A DNA stretch of 64,000 nucleotides from Erwinia persicina (lineage in GTDB: Bacteria; Pseudomonadota; Gammaproteobacteria; Enterobacterales; Enterobacteriaceae), in the NCBI RefSeq assembly GCF_014838825.1, contig NZ_JACYMO010000001.1:886830-950829 (forward strand). Reading direction: 5' to 3'. Shown here one piece after another: positions 17,701 through 26,514 of the stretch. Position 1 is the stretch's first letter. Each line of letters begins with the position of its first letter. Under the pieces are notes generated by a model. That model searched no databases and was not told the DNA's origin. It worked only from the letters and a program-made list of their open reading frames with translations. The translations under genes and the position numbers were made by a program.

Positions 17701-18383
17701 CTGGAGGTCAGGTTGTTACCGAAGAAATAGTCGTTTTGCTTATTCGCGACGGAGGCCAGCGCAAGATAATTATCAGCATAGGCAGTGATTTTGGCTTTCG
17801 GGAACGCCAGTTTTATAAACTGTTCCGGGGGATATCCCCGCTTTATCGCCACCCTGACGTCGTCTTTCTCATTGTAAAGAGGATTCATCACATCGGACTG
17901 ACGGCTCACTAACGTCGGAAAGGCACGGACCAGCGGTAATGACGCCAGATACGGCGGTGTCAGTGCCTCATCGCCAGCGGGTGACGTGAGGATGGCGTCG
18001 ATGCTGCCATCCCGGAGCGCGGTTAATGCTGTTGCCTCATTAGCGTAATGTTTGAGGGACAGCGTGACCTGCAGAGACTTTTCCAACAGCAGCAGATAAT
18101 CCGCATTCATTCCCCGGTAACGCCCCGTGGACGTATTCATGTTGAGCGGTGGGGTTTCGGTACCGTAAACCCCAATAGTCAGTGAGCGTTTGGCGGCAAG
18201 CCATAACAGGTCGAAATGGTTTAAGGGAAGCGCGGGCGTATAAACGTCGTAATCGCTGGCAAGCGTTAGCGTCTCCGGTTGAGGCGTGGCGGCCCGTGCC
18301 GGACATAACACCGACAGAAGAATAATAAAGCAACCGATCGCTCTGATTTTCACGCCCTTAACCAATTTTATTGCGCTGGGCAA
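14757..18383 (-). CDS. evgS: EvgS/BvgS-like hybrid sensor kinase
   Basis: This 1208-residue phosphorelay kinase (E. coli EvgS has about 1197) has a signal peptide, two periplasmic solute-binding-type domains (about 45-285 and 300-535), a membrane segment near 550, a PAS-like linker, a transmitter with [10 protein letters not shown] (His near 730), a receiver (Asp near 1020 in [11 protein letters not shown]) and a C-terminal HPt domain (His near 1147 in [13 protein letters not shown]). It acts in the inner membrane and passes phosphate to EvgA. It overlaps evgA by 26 bases if it starts at TTG 18383; a GTG at 18353, just past the evgA stop, is an alternative. Confidence 0.92.
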   Translation of the reverse strand: MPSAIKLVKGVKIRAIGCFIILLSVLCPARAATPQPETLTLASDYDVYTPALPLNHFDLLWLAAKRSLTIGVYGTETPPLNMNTSTGRYRGMNADYLLLLEKSLQVTLSLKHYANEATALTALRDGSIDAILTSPAGDEALTPPYLASLPLVRAFPTLVSRQSDVMNPLYNEKDDVRVAIKRGYPPEQFIKLAFPKAKITAYADNYLALASVANKQNDYFFGNNLTSSFILTRDFYQSLQMVKFWREPQTGNHFVVLDNQRQLRGILDTFISSLSEQTHKQVAQSWVDTGNVSFLNKAMKFTPREERWIARHPVLQVLINPYYAPLSMMDDNNEIRGLLGDILNLIQIQTGLTFQPVIANSNSDMVDLMRRGGWDLVPTATYSVEREEDMLFTHPFIATPFVLVTRASSDEPEMLMPGSSVAIPAYHPLSEKLKKKYPGVTWVIAENTSTALSKLMLGEVDAVVSTQLASRFIIDHYYPEKMSYTRIPDEPSAQIAFAIPRGSLELQSILNKALDDIPPKEILNVAGKWVKAPDVKIGTWNLYNRPFYLVAGLAALLVISSLLWGVYLLRAISRGKASQAALSYQLILRQTLSNAIPVPVYVITPEGELESFNSAFNEFFTPTLRDALRYSLYDRRSPLAEIFPDVQQDIQQGLIPEEVITHQMMLNNGEEDRLILHWLTSCQMPENMPATLICGWQDITESRQLMKALQVEKDKAIDANQAKSRFLADMSHEIRTPVSSIMGFLELLTTHKQSPEEAREAIDLAYSTAQTLIGLIGDVLDMEKIESGNFMLVPEWVDLRSLIHATVANFEGLARQKNLRLTTDCRLEEGKMLWLDPQATKQVLANLISNGVKFTSEGAIDVIAHTQAVGEERVFLSLSVRDTGAGISEQEQQQLFRPFHQTALGKRSAGSGLGLVICREIVERMSGQINITSQPGTGTTMTVTLMTGTSDKAQGEPLMAQEEVDLPATLRIVIAEDNPVNRLLLRRQLDTLGYHVDEAEDGVDALNLINSREYDLLITDLNMPDMDGITLTKRVREIHQQILIWGLTANAQTDEKERCMAAGMNLCLFKPIDLQQLKAALSGAHFPANLLMLEAFVDMPTLEAHSLGDKKLMCQMLEQSRVENDKDLTAAMQAFGRQEWTLLQHHLHRINGTMQLLGATELQRLAETLENALANGEYHVIQEGTERLKQQITAFNAAIKHYSHSTGQ

Positions 18384-18990
18384 AAGAGAAGAGTTCCATC
18401 AACGACTTGCAATTCAATTTTTCCATTAAGCGACTTTTATACGTACTCACTGTTTTATTGCTCAGGCACATATCAGAGGCAATTTTCATATTCTCTGCCC
18501 CGCTCAGAATATAGCGCATCACTTTGATTTCCTGACTCGACAGAGATTGTAACATTTGTTGCTCAGAAGACAGGCTTCCCATAAAAGCGTGCAGCGACAA
18601 TGGGAAATAGCTGTAACCATTGAGAGAGGCATTTACGGCGGCGATAATATTCGTCATTCCCTCTTTTTTACTGATAAACGCATTCGCACCGGCATCCGCG
18701 CTGCGTTTGCCATAGAACAAATCATTTTTTGCAGAAACCACAATGATAATACGGCTAAAAGCCTGCTTCCTGAGTTTCTCTACCACTTCGATACCACTCA
18801 TTACCGGGATATCGACATCAATGATGACCAGGTCCGGATAGTGCTCCTCCACCAGTAACAGCGCTTTCGCGCCATCTTCAGCTTCCCCGACAACAGAAAT
18901 GCCTTCACTTTCAAGCAGTGTTTTGATCGCCATGCGAGCCAGCGGGTGATCGTCAACAATGACAGCATTCAGCGTATTTATTTTTCTCAT
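18358..18990 (-). CDS. evgA: EvgA-like NarL-family response regulator
   Basis: The 210-residue product has a receiver domain (DDHPLA, phospho-acceptor Asp in VIIDVDIPVMSG, VSAKND) and a LuxR-type HTH (LSSQEIKVMRYILSG, then SNKTVSTYKSRLMEKL). The last 35 residues match E. coli EvgA almost residue for residue as I recall it. In E. coli, EvgA controls acid resistance and the emrKY efflux genes. Here it precedes evgS in one operon and is divergent from an emrK gene, the same order as in E. coli. Confidence 0.93.
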   Translation of the reverse strand: MRKINTLNAVIVDDHPLARMAIKTLLESEGISVVGEAEDGAKALLLVEEHYPDLVIIDVDIPVMSGIEVVEKLRKQAFSRIIIVVSAKNDLFYGKRSADAGANAFISKKEGMTNIIAAVNASLNGYSYFPLSLHAFMGSLSSEQQMLQSLSSQEIKVMRYILSGAENMKIASDMCLSNKTVSTYKSRLMEKLNCKSLMELFSFAQRNKIG

Positions 18991-19281
18991 GCTATAGCAT
19001 TCTTCTTTTCCGGGAACGGATTGATATTGAGTCTATATCATCCCTAAAGCCATTGCCATTGGCGTTAAAAGAAATAGTCAGCTTTAATTTAAAATAGTAT
19101 TTTGGACTTCATGTGTAGGACGCCTCCTGCAAAAATTTCCGACAAACCCCCTGTATTTGAACAGAACTAAAGATTAATCTTACTCGATAAATTTTAAACC
19201 TGACATTTAATTTGCTCTGTACAGCCAGCTATGCAACGCGTGAGGTTTTATATTCAATAGCCCGCCGGGATAAGATTTTTC
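18991..19281. promoter_or_regulatory. Divergent evgA-emrK promoter region
   Basis: This A+T-rich spacer must hold the promoters of both genes. TGTAGGA at 19114-19120 resembles one EvgA half-site, but the second half is not recognisable at the expected distance. CTGTACAG near 19228 is a short perfect palindrome of unknown meaning. No gene is present. Confidence 0.45.
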
Positions 19282-20367
19282 ATGAAACAACGGCACAATG
19301 CAAAAACACATCGCATTCAGTTGCCCCTCAAAAAAATAAATAAAACACGATTATTTTTCAGCCTGATTATTTTTATTTCGTGTTTTCTTTTCACCAACAG
19401 GGGGCAATTTAACTACTGCCCTATACCCAGCACCAGGGATGCTTCTATTACCGGCAACAAAATCACCGTACCTGCCCCCCTCAGTGGCCGGGTGGCGCAC
19501 GTCCACCTACCCTCCAACGACTGGGTAAACAATGGCGATATCCTGGTGAGTATGGACAACACCGACGCGCTGAACCGGTACAGACAGGCAGAGAAAACAT
19601 TGTCGGACACAATAAAAAAAAATCAGGACCGCTATGTCAGCATTGACCAGAATAACACCCGTATACTCAAAGCCCAGATGGCCTATCAGCAGGCACTTAA
19701 TGAGTATCACCGACGGATCCTGTCAAAAGGCGCGCGGGTGATAGCAAAACACGATCTGCAACAGTCACTCAAAGCCGTCGACAGCACCAAACACGCCCTG
19801 GATGTTGCTATCCGCAAATACCGTGAAAATCAGCAACGGCTTCAGGCAGCAGATGCGGCTCATCAGCGGCAAATATCGCAGGCAAGGAAGGAACTACAGC
19901 AGGCGCAGCAGGCGCTTTTACGCACTCAGGTACGAAGCCCGGTAGCCGGGTATGTTGTCCAGCGCCATGTTGATGATACTGCGAGCGTCACTGCCGCCCA
20001 GCCTCTGATGACGGTGATGCCCGCCGGTGAGATGTGGATAATGGCCAACTTCAGTGTGGCACACCGTTGCGGACTGACGGTCGGACAAAGGGCATCGATT
20101 GTCACTGATGTTTATGGTGCCAGCGTGGTGTTTGACGGACATATTGAAGAGATTCTGTTGACCCCGGATAAGCCACTGCCGCGTCTGTCCGCGCCCAAAA
20201 GCGCAACAGACCGGGACAAGACGCTAAAGCGCATTCCCGTGCGTATTTCACTCAATCCTCTGCAACTGGGACATTTTCCCTTGCGACCCGGGGCAAACCT
20301 GAAGGTCACGCTTGTCCCACCCCGTTCATCTGTCATCTGTCATCGCCCGGCCAGCGGGCATGGCTGA
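19282..20367 (+). CDS. emrK: EmrK-like membrane fusion protein (HlyD family)
   Basis: This 361-residue periplasmic adaptor has a cytoplasmic Lys/Arg-rich N-terminus, one membrane segment (LFFSLIIFISCFLFT), a biotinyl-lipoyl half-motif (VPAPLSGRVAHVHLPSNDWV), a long coiled-coil hairpin rich in Gln/Ala/Lys, the second lipoyl half (VRSPVAGYVVQRHV) and a beta-barrel region. EmrA/EmrK proteins link an MFS pump to TolC. E. coli has emrKY divergent from evgAS. Here no emrY follows: the next gene is unrelated, so this adaptor is an orphan in this locus and would need a pump encoded elsewhere. Confidence 0.88.
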   Translation: MKQRHNAKTHRIQLPLKKINKTRLFFSLIIFISCFLFTNRGQFNYCPIPSTRDASITGNKITVPAPLSGRVAHVHLPSNDWVNNGDILVSMDNTDALNRYRQAEKTLSDTIKKNQDRYVSIDQNNTRILKAQMAYQQALNEYHRRILSKGARVIAKHDLQQSLKAVDSTKHALDVAIRKYRENQQRLQAADAAHQRQISQARKELQQAQQALLRTQVRSPVAGYVVQRHVDDTASVTAAQPLMTVMPAGEMWIMANFSVAHRCGLTVGQRASIVTDVYGASVVFDGHIEEILLTPDKPLPRLSAPKSATDRDKTLKRIPVRISLNPLQLGHFPLRPGANLKVTLVPPRSSVICHRPASGHG

Positions 20368-20583
20368 CAGGTGTTATTGTCCAGGTAGCGAACGAGCCGA
20401 TTAATCTGTCCAGCGTTCTCAATCCCAGCCAGAGGGCCGGCTGGACGTTCTGGCCTCAGGCAATCCTGCCGGTGGAAAAATGCTAAACTCGGTGCCGGGG
20501 TTGATACCCGGCAACAATACGGATGCCCGCGGGCATCGTTGACTTCAGATACAGACACCGTCTGGATATGGCAGGGCACTATC

Positions 20584-20910
20584 GTGAATGAGACAGACTT
20601 TACCTTATGCAGTCTTCCTATGCTTTACTCACGCAATAAAAACAGGACGTACCACGAACGAATAACCCGCTCCCTGACCGCGCTGCTGACGTTCATGAAA
20701 GCTAACGAGCTGTTCGCGAAAGATCCTTTCAATGAAGACGGAAGTTTAAATAAAGCGTTTGAGTTAAAACAATCTGAAGTCACCCCGGAGGGCGTGGAAA
20801 TGTTCAGGAAGGTCGTTCCGGGCTGGTTTACTTATTTAGATAAAGGGGGAACCGTTGATAACCTGTCCCGCCTGGAAAAAGGCCTGGAGAAAATCAGAAA
20901 TCCCGCCTGA
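20584..20910 (+). CDS. Small hypothetical protein
   Basis: The frame encodes about 108 residues from a GTG at 20584, or 96 from the ATG at 20620; neither has a strong ribosome site. The sequence is soluble-looking and helical, with no signal peptide or membrane segment (for example TYHERITRSLTALLTFMKAN, FELKQSEVTPEGVEMF). I do not recognise the family. It occupies the place where emrY would be expected after emrK but shows no similarity to a transporter. Confidence 0.5.
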   Translation: MNETDFTLCSLPMLYSRNKNRTYHERITRSLTALLTFMKANELFAKDPFNEDGSLNKAFELKQSEVTPEGVEMFRKVVPGWFTYLDKGGTVDNLSRLEKGLEKIRNPA

Positions 20911-21280
20911 AGCAGCCCGGTGGCAGATGCCGAAACGGTTTTAACACCGGCATGCTGCTGACACCAGGCGCGGCTACTTTTTTCAGGGACGCGTCACAAA
21001 CGTCGTCCCTCCTTTTATCCCCCCTCAGCCTTTCCCCCCACCTGCCCCGTATGCGCCTTGTCACAAAACCGGTAATCCATATTTTCGTCTGTAACGAACC
21101 GGGTGAACAGACCCACCCCTGTTAATAGCCTGTTACAGCTTATCTGCCATGATGGTTAAAACTCATTGATGCGCCAGACGCATGAATCGATGAGTTAATT
21201 GCGCTTATTTACGCTATTTTTCTGATCCAGTCTGCAGCAACAGGCGCGGCAAAAGCGTCAACGACAAACTGGAGATAACC
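20911..21280. other. Intergenic region before the citrate-type symporter gene
   Basis: No gene is supported. The first half is C+T-rich and unremarkable. The second half carries the palindromic region 21160-21196, listed separately, and presumably the promoter of the symporter gene. Confidence 0.5.
21160..21196. promoter_or_regulatory. Nested palindrome with LysR-type T-N11-A box
   Basis: ATGCG-CCAGA-CGCAT forms a perfect T-N11-A dyad (T at 21170, A at 21182), flanked by an outer inverted repeat AACTCAT/ATGAGTT. It lies about 85-120 bases before the symporter start, where a LysR-type regulator would bind. The likely partner is the LysR gene at the far end of this cluster. Confidence 0.55.
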
Positions 21281-22576
21281 ATGCATTCCTCTCACGCCCT
21301 TATGACCACCCGGGCAAGAATTAGCGCGATACTGCGCGTGACTTCTGGCAACTTTCTTGAGCAGTTCGACTTTTTCCTGTTCGGATTTTATGCCACTTAC
21401 ATTGCCCATACCTTCTTTCCGGCCAGCAGTGAATTTGCCTCATTAATGATGACCTTCGCGGTCTTTGGGGCAGGCTTTCTGATGCGTCCGATTGGTGCCA
21501 TCGTGCTGGGTGCCTACATCGATAAAGTCGGCAGGCGTAAAGGGCTGATTGTCACCCTGTCGATAATGGCCGCAGGCACCTTCCTGATTGTGCTGATCCC
21601 TTCCTATCAGACAATCGGCATCTGGGCACCGCTGCTGGTGCTGGCGGGCCGCCTGCTACAGGGCTTCTCGGCGGGCGCAGAGCTGGGGGGCGTCTCCGTC
21701 TACCTGGCGGAAATTGCCACGCCGGGCCGTAAGGGCTTTTACACCAGCTGGCAATCCGGCAGTCAGCAGGTGGCGATTATGGTCGCTGCGGCCATGGGCT
21801 TTGCCCTCAATATGCTGATGGAAGAGAGTGCCATTCGCGATTGGGGCTGGCGTCTGCCTTTCCTGTTTGGCTGCCTGATTGTGCCCTTTATCTTTTTACT
21901 GCGCCGTAAGCTGGAGGAGACCGAAGAGTTCACCCGCCGCCGCAACCCTCTGGCGATGCGCGAGGTGTTTACCACCCTGTTAGCAAACTGGCAGGTGGTA
22001 ATAGCCGGTATGCTGATGGTCGCCATGACCACCACCGCGTTCTATCTGATCACCGTTTATGCCCCCACCTTCGGCAAGAAGGTCCTGATGCTCAGCGCCC
22101 CGGACAGCCTGCTGGTCACGCTGCTGGTGGCAGTATCGAACTTCCTCTGGCTGCCGGTAGGGGGCGCTCTGTCAGACCGCTTTGGCCGCAAACCGGTGCT
22201 GGTGACCATGGCGCTGCTGGCCCTGGTCACGGCCTATCCGGCGCTTCACCTGCTTGCTCAGGCCCCCAGTTTTTCGATGATGCTGGCGGTGCTGCTCTGG
22301 CTCTCCTTCCTTTATGGCCTGTATAACGGTGCTATGATCCCGGCGCTGACGGAGATCATGCCAGTGGAAGTGCGGGTGGCCGGTTTCTCGCTGGCTTACA
22401 GTCTGGCCACCGCCGTGTTTGGCGGATTTACCCCGGTCATCTCCACCGCGCTGATTGAGTACACCGGGGATAAGGCCTCACCGGGCTACTGGATGAGCTT
22501 TGCCGCCGTCTGTGCCTTACTGGCAACGCTTTATCTGTACCGCCGCATCGGCTTATCACTGCAAACCGCAGGTTAA
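21281..22576 (+). CDS. Citrate/tricarballylate proton symporter, CitA/TcuC-like
   Basis: This 431-residue major-facilitator protein has 12 predicted membrane segments. It follows the E. coli plasmid CitA and Salmonella TcuC sequences closely as I recall them: [20 protein letters not shown] near the start, [20 protein letters not shown] with the family loop motif, [20 protein letters not shown], and [16 protein letters not shown]. It should bring a tricarboxylate across the inner membrane with protons. The exact acid (citrate, aconitate or tricarballylate) cannot be told. A ModA-like protein gene follows after 15 bases, so they form an operon. Confidence 0.88.
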   Translation: MHSSHALMTTRARISAILRVTSGNFLEQFDFFLFGFYATYIAHTFFPASSEFASLMMTFAVFGAGFLMRPIGAIVLGAYIDKVGRRKGLIVTLSIMAAGTFLIVLIPSYQTIGIWAPLLVLAGRLLQGFSAGAELGGVSVYLAEIATPGRKGFYTSWQSGSQQVAIMVAAAMGFALNMLMEESAIRDWGWRLPFLFGCLIVPFIFLLRRKLEETEEFTRRRNPLAMREVFTTLLANWQVVIAGMLMVAMTTTAFYLITVYAPTFGKKVLMLSAPDSLLVTLLVAVSNFLWLPVGGALSDRFGRKPVLVTMALLALVTAYPALHLLAQAPSFSMMLAVLLWLSFLYGLYNGAMIPALTEIMPVEVRVAGFSLAYSLATAVFGGFTPVISTALIEYTGDKASPGYWMSFAAVCALLATLYLYRRIGLSLQTAG

Positions 22577-22591
22577 AACAGGGACGCTATC

Positions 22592-23398
22592 ATGCAAAAA
22601 TTTTATTGTTTACTCCCGGCTACGCTGCTGCTGTTTTCCGTCAGCCAGCGCGTACCGGCCGAAGAAGTGACCGTGATGATTTCAGGGGGCTTTAAAGCGG
22701 CCCTGGAAAAACTGGCCCCGCAGTATGAAGCCAGCAGCGGTGACACGATCAGGCTGGTTCCCGGCCCCTCAATGGGGAACAGCCCACAGGCGATCCCGTC
22801 GCGGCTGGCACGGGGAGAAAAGGCCGACGTGGTGATCATGGTCGGTGACGCGCTGACTCATCTGGCACAGGATAACCGGCTGCAACCCGGTTCCCGCGTG
22901 GAGCTGGCTGACTCACCGGTTGGCATGGTCGTCAGACAGGGGGACCCTGAACCTGATATTAATAACGCGGCGGCACTGCGTCATACCCTGTTGCAGGCCA
23001 GATCGGTAGCGTATTCAGACAGCGCCAGCGGCCGCTATGTCAGCGGCCAGCTGTTTAAAAAACTGGGTATTGAAGACGAAATGAAGCACAAAGCGCAGAT
23101 GATTGAGCGCATTCCGGTGGCGTCCGAAGTGGCCAGAGGGAAATATACGCTCGGTTTCCAGCAGGTCAGTGAGCTGCTCCCCGTTGCGGGGGTCACCTTT
23201 ATTGGCAAACTGCCGGCCGATCTGCAGTACGTGACCCGCTTTGCCGGTGCGGTCACCGCGAAAGCAGATCATCCCCGGGAAGGCAAAGCGCTACTGGCTT
23301 TTTTATCTTCGGCTTCGGCACAAAACGTTATACAGGCCAGCGGCATGGTCACGGTCAGCGCTGAACACCCTGTTACGCCGCGTGATACTGTTCCGTGA
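22592..23398 (+). CDS. ModA-like periplasmic substrate-binding protein
   Basis: The 268-residue protein has a signal peptide ending near RVPAEEVTV and the type II binding-protein fold of the molybdate-binding family (VMISGGFKAALEKLAPQYEA, GEKADVVIMVGDALTHL, VAYSDSASGRYVSG). No ABC permease or ATPase gene is nearby, so classical molybdate import is unlikely. Pairing with a CitA/TcuC-type symporter and a LysR gene suggests binding of an organic acid, as capture or sensing partner; this is inference. Its last 26 bases overlap the convergent LysR gene. Confidence 0.8.
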   Translation: MQKFYCLLPATLLLFSVSQRVPAEEVTVMISGGFKAALEKLAPQYEASSGDTIRLVPGPSMGNSPQAIPSRLARGEKADVVIMVGDALTHLAQDNRLQPGSRVELADSPVGMVVRQGDPEPDINNAAALRHTLLQARSVAYSDSASGRYVSGQLFKKLGIEDEMKHKAQMIERIPVASEVARGKYTLGFQQVSELLPVAGVTFIGKLPADLQYVTRFAGAVTAKADHPREGKALLAFLSSASAQNVIQASGMVTVSAEHPVTPRDTVP

Positions 23399-24272
23399 TC
23401 AGCTTTTCAAGTTCGGCAGCAAGGTAAGACTGCATCCGTCCGCTGCGCCTGATCAGCCCCACCGTCCGCCTGACCACCGGGTCAGTCAGCGGTACGGATG
23501 TCAGGACCGAATATTCTGACGAGGGCATCGACATCGCCGGGACGGCGGCAATACCGACCCCCGCTTCAACCATGCCCAGCATGGTGGTGACATGACGGGT
23601 TTCGCAGATACTGGGGCGCTCAGGGATGATGTGTTCCAGCATCTGATCGAGCAGGTTACGGTTGCCGGAGGTCTTATCCAGCCCCACATAGTCCTGCTGA
23701 TAGAATTCCCGCCACGTCAGGCTTTTTCTGCTGGCGATGGGACCATCGCGCCGACAGGCCGCCACGTAGACATCCCCCACCAGCGGCAGAAATTCGATAT
23801 TGGGTTGCAGACTGCGCGCAAAACAGAGGCCGAAGTCCGCCTCACCGCTGGCAACGGCTTCGATAACATTCCCTGCGCTGCTATCAATAATCCTGACGCG
23901 TACCTGCGGGTAGCGGGCCTGAAAACGGCGGATCACATCAGGCATAAAATAGTACGCCGCCGAGGGCACCGTGGCGACGGTAACCAGCCCGACGCGTTCC
24001 TGACTGACCTTAGTGATATCCCCTAATAGTGACTCAACATTAAACAGCAGCTGGTCGGAACGCGCCGCGAAGGTCTGCCCGTAAAGGGTCAGCGTCACGC
24101 GCCGGGTGGTTCTGTCGAACAGCCGGATGCCCAGCGCAGACTCCAGCTTCTCAATCCTGCGGCTCAGTGCCGACTGAGACAGGCAGCTGGACTCGGCTGC
24201 AAGCCTAAAATTACCGTATTCAACCAGTGCGCGGAAGGCGTAGAGATCGTTGAGATCAAAATTGACGGGCAT
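23373..24272 (-). CDS. LysR-family transcriptional regulator of the symporter cluster
   Basis: This protein of about 300 residues has an N-terminal winged HTH (LNDLYAFRALVEYGNFRLAA, then SQSALSRRIEKLESALG) and a C-terminal effector-binding domain (VATVPSAAYYFMPDVIRRFQ). The ATG at 24272 gives the standard LysR beginning; the frame extends 13 residues further upstream without need. It is convergent with the ModA-like gene. It is the natural candidate to bind the T-N11-A palindrome ahead of the symporter, with a tricarboxylate as likely inducer. Confidence 0.87.
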   Translation of the reverse strand: MPVNFDLNDLYAFRALVEYGNFRLAAESSCLSQSALSRRIEKLESALGIRLFDRTTRRVTLTLYGQTFAARSDQLLFNVESLLGDITKVSQERVGLVTVATVPSAAYYFMPDVIRRFQARYPQVRVRIIDSSAGNVIEAVASGEADFGLCFARSLQPNIEFLPLVGDVYVAACRRDGPIASRKSLTWREFYQQDYVGLDKTSGNRNLLDQMLEHIIPERPSICETRHVTTMLGMVEAGVGIAAVPAMSMPSSEYSVLTSVPLTDPVVRRTVGLIRRSGRMQSYLAAELEKLITEQYHAA

Positions 24273-24452
24273 AGCGACAGATATCCTTTCAGCGTCGGCA
24301 GGGAAAGACAACCTGCCTGAGCTTACCCATTAGCCCGCGACGGGTAAAGCAATCCCGGCAGGCGGGCAAAATGGCCTGCGCCATCTGCTCTCCGTCCTCC
24401 CCTGACCGCCCCGATCTGATTATGGAGAAAACGACGCGACGGATACGTCGCC

Positions 24453-24920
24453 TTACAGCGGCATTCTGTACTGGATCACGCCAGGTTTCTCGGCCACCCG
24501 ATCGTACAGCCGCTGGGCCGTGGCGTTCTTTTCCTGGGTGTGCCAGTACAGCCTGTCGCACTGCCGCGCACGGGCCTGTTGCTGAACATATTCAATCAGC
24601 TGTTTTCCCGTCTCTCTGCCGCGACAGTGGGGGGCAACAAACAGGTCTTCAAGATAGCAGTACTCACTGACCGCCCAGGTGGAGGGATGAAACAGGTAGT
24701 GAGCAAACCCGATAACGGTTTCCCCCTCCCGGGCAACCGCACAAAAAATGGGGCTGTCAGCGTCAAAAAAACGCTGCCAGGCGGCGGCCGTAGCGTCTTC
24801 AGATAACTGAACTTCGTAGAAAGCCTGATAACTCAGCCAGTGTGGCAGCCACTGTGCGTAATCTTTCTGTTGAACAGGCATGACGGCAACTTCTGCACTT
24901 TCTCTCATTTTATCAATCAT
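24453..24920 (-). CDS. GNAT-family N-acetyltransferase
   Basis: The 155-residue protein has the GNAT acetyl-CoA fold: beta strand ETVIGFAHYLFH, strand YLEDLFVAPHCRGRETGKQL with the R/Q-x-x-G-x-G/A-like pyrophosphate loop (CRGRETGK), and the C-terminal LYWHTQEKNATAQRLYDRV motif common to this subfamily. It acetylates an unknown amine. The start at 24920 follows GAGGAG. It is divergent from the MocR regulator gene with only 70 bases between, an arrangement often seen when the MocR protein controls its neighbour. Confidence 0.85.
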   Translation of the reverse strand: MIDKMRESAEVAVMPVQQKDYAQWLPHWLSYQAFYEVQLSEDATAAAWQRFFDADSPIFCAVAREGETVIGFAHYLFHPSTWAVSEYCYLEDLFVAPHCRGRETGKQLIEYVQQQARARQCDRLYWHTQEKNATAQRLYDRVAEKPGVIQYRMPL

Positions 24921-24968
24921 TTATATTCTCCTCATCGTTAAGAAGATGCAAGAGTAACGCGCACAGTG

Positions 24969-24984
24969 GTATCCTGTAAGATAC
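24969..24984. promoter_or_regulatory. GTATC-N6-GATAC inverted repeat between GNAT and MocR genes
   Basis: A short dyad sits in the 70-base divergent spacer, immediately ahead of the apparent start of the MocR gene. It could be the operator of that regulator. Five-base arms are weak evidence alone. Confidence 0.35.
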
Positions 24985-24990
24985 ACTTTA

Positions 24991-26496
24991 TTGAAATTTT
25001 ATGGATCCACTTTGCGCCCAGAAAAGAACGTTGCCAGCTTCCCTGGCCTGCTGCTTAAAAAAGGGAAAATTAAAGAACAGTTCTATCAGGTGATTAAAGA
25101 GATGATCCTGACCGGGGAGCTTAAAGCCGGGCGGAAGCTGCCCTCCAGCAGAACGTTTTCTGAAATGATGGCCATTTCAAGGAACTCCGTACTGTCGGGT
25201 CTGGAACGCCTCTGCGATGAGGGCTATCTGACAACCCGACAGGGCGCGGGCACCTTTGTTGCCCCGGTCATTCCTGATGAGATGATCCACACCGCCGCTG
25301 TGGCCCCCTCCCCCCAGGCAACGCAGGAAAAAAGCCGCCCCCGGCTGAATCCGCAGACGCAGGTGATGAAGCAGCTGTGGGACGCCACGCTACCCCACTC
25401 CGGGCAAAACCTGACGTTTAATATTGGTATCGGCTGCACGGACTTATTTCCCTACGCGCTGTGGGGGCGGCTGTCCGGCCGCCTCTGGCGGCAGTATCGT
25501 CAGCTGGACGGCAGGCACAATGAAGTGATGGGGTACCGACCGCTGAGACAGGCTATCTGCGACTATGTCCGCACCACTCGGGGCCTGAACTGCACAGAGG
25601 AGCAGATCCTGATCGTCAGTGGAACCCAGCAGGCGATGAATCTGGCCGCGCAGGTGCTGTTACAGAAGGGGGATGAAGTCTGGCTCGATGAACCGGGATA
25701 CGACGGTGCCCGGGGGGCGTTTACCTCCACGGGTGCGGTCATCCGCCCGGTGAACGGGGATAAACAGGGAATGGACATCGCCAGCGGTATCCGGCAGTGG
25801 CCCGGGGCGAAAATGATCTTCACCTCTCCTTCCCATCAGTTTCCGCTGGGCGGAACCCTGAGTCTGTCCCGGAGAATGGCACTGCTGGAGTGGGCTGCAG
25901 AGCGTGATGCGTGGATCTTCGAGGATGATTACAACAGTGAATTCCGCTATGCCGCCCAGCCGATTCAGGCGCTGCAGGGGCTGGATCAGCACCAGCGGGT
26001 GATCTACGCCGGAACCTTCTCAAAAATGATGTTCCCGGGGTTTCATCTGGGCTTCCTGGTGGTGCCTGAACACCTGGTGGAACCCTTTAAAATCGCGAAG
26101 TACTATGCGGACACGCGGACGGCTTATCAGGATCAAACCCTCCTCGCCACCTTTATCGCTGAGGGGCACTATGCCCGCCACGTCAGGCGGGTGAGGAAAG
26201 CCTGCCAGGAGCGCCAGAGGGTCATGGCGGAGGCCATCCACCGGTATCTTCCCGACATCCTCAGCGTAGAACCCGCCGATTCCGGCATTCATCTTGTCTG
26301 CTGGCTGGCGGAGCACCTTGACGGTTCGGTTATTATTGCGCACTGTCGTCAGGCGGGTTTGGGCGCGCAACCCCTTTCACGCTACTGCCAGACGCGGCCG
26401 GAAAAGCAGGCGATCCTGTTCGGCTTTGCCGCACATACACCGGCGGAGATCGTTGACGGGATCAGGAAACTGGCCCGGCAGCTGGCCAGAAAATAA
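24991..26496 (+). CDS. MocR/PdxR-type regulator (GntR HTH fused to aminotransferase domain)
   Basis: The 501-residue product has a GntR-type winged HTH (EQFYQVIKEMILTGELKAGRKL, shown only in part: LKAGRKLPSSRTFSEMMAIS) in residues 25-95, a linker, and a fold-type I aminotransferase-like domain with the PLP-lysine motif YAGTFSKMMFPGFHLG. Such proteins sense PLP or an amino compound and control a neighbouring gene. No ATG is available in frame near the start: TTG at 24991 is the best candidate, other frames close quickly. It is divergent from the GNAT gene and 18 bases ahead of a broken aldo/keto reductase. Confidence 0.88.
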   Translation: MKFYGSTLRPEKNVASFPGLLLKKGKIKEQFYQVIKEMILTGELKAGRKLPSSRTFSEMMAISRNSVLSGLERLCDEGYLTTRQGAGTFVAPVIPDEMIHTAAVAPSPQATQEKSRPRLNPQTQVMKQLWDATLPHSGQNLTFNIGIGCTDLFPYALWGRLSGRLWRQYRQLDGRHNEVMGYRPLRQAICDYVRTTRGLNCTEEQILIVSGTQQAMNLAAQVLLQKGDEVWLDEPGYDGARGAFTSTGAVIRPVNGDKQGMDIASGIRQWPGAKMIFTSPSHQFPLGGTLSLSRRMALLEWAAERDAWIFEDDYNSEFRYAAQPIQALQGLDQHQRVIYAGTFSKMMFPGFHLGFLVVPEHLVEPFKIAKYYADTRTAYQDQTLLATFIAEGHYARHVRRVRKACQERQRVMAEAIHRYLPDILSVEPADSGIHLVCWLAEHLDGSVIIAHCRQAGLGAQPLSRYCQTRPEKQAILFGFAAHTPAEIVDGIRKLARQLARK

Positions 26497-26514
26497 CCCC
26501 CTCAAGGAGGCAGC

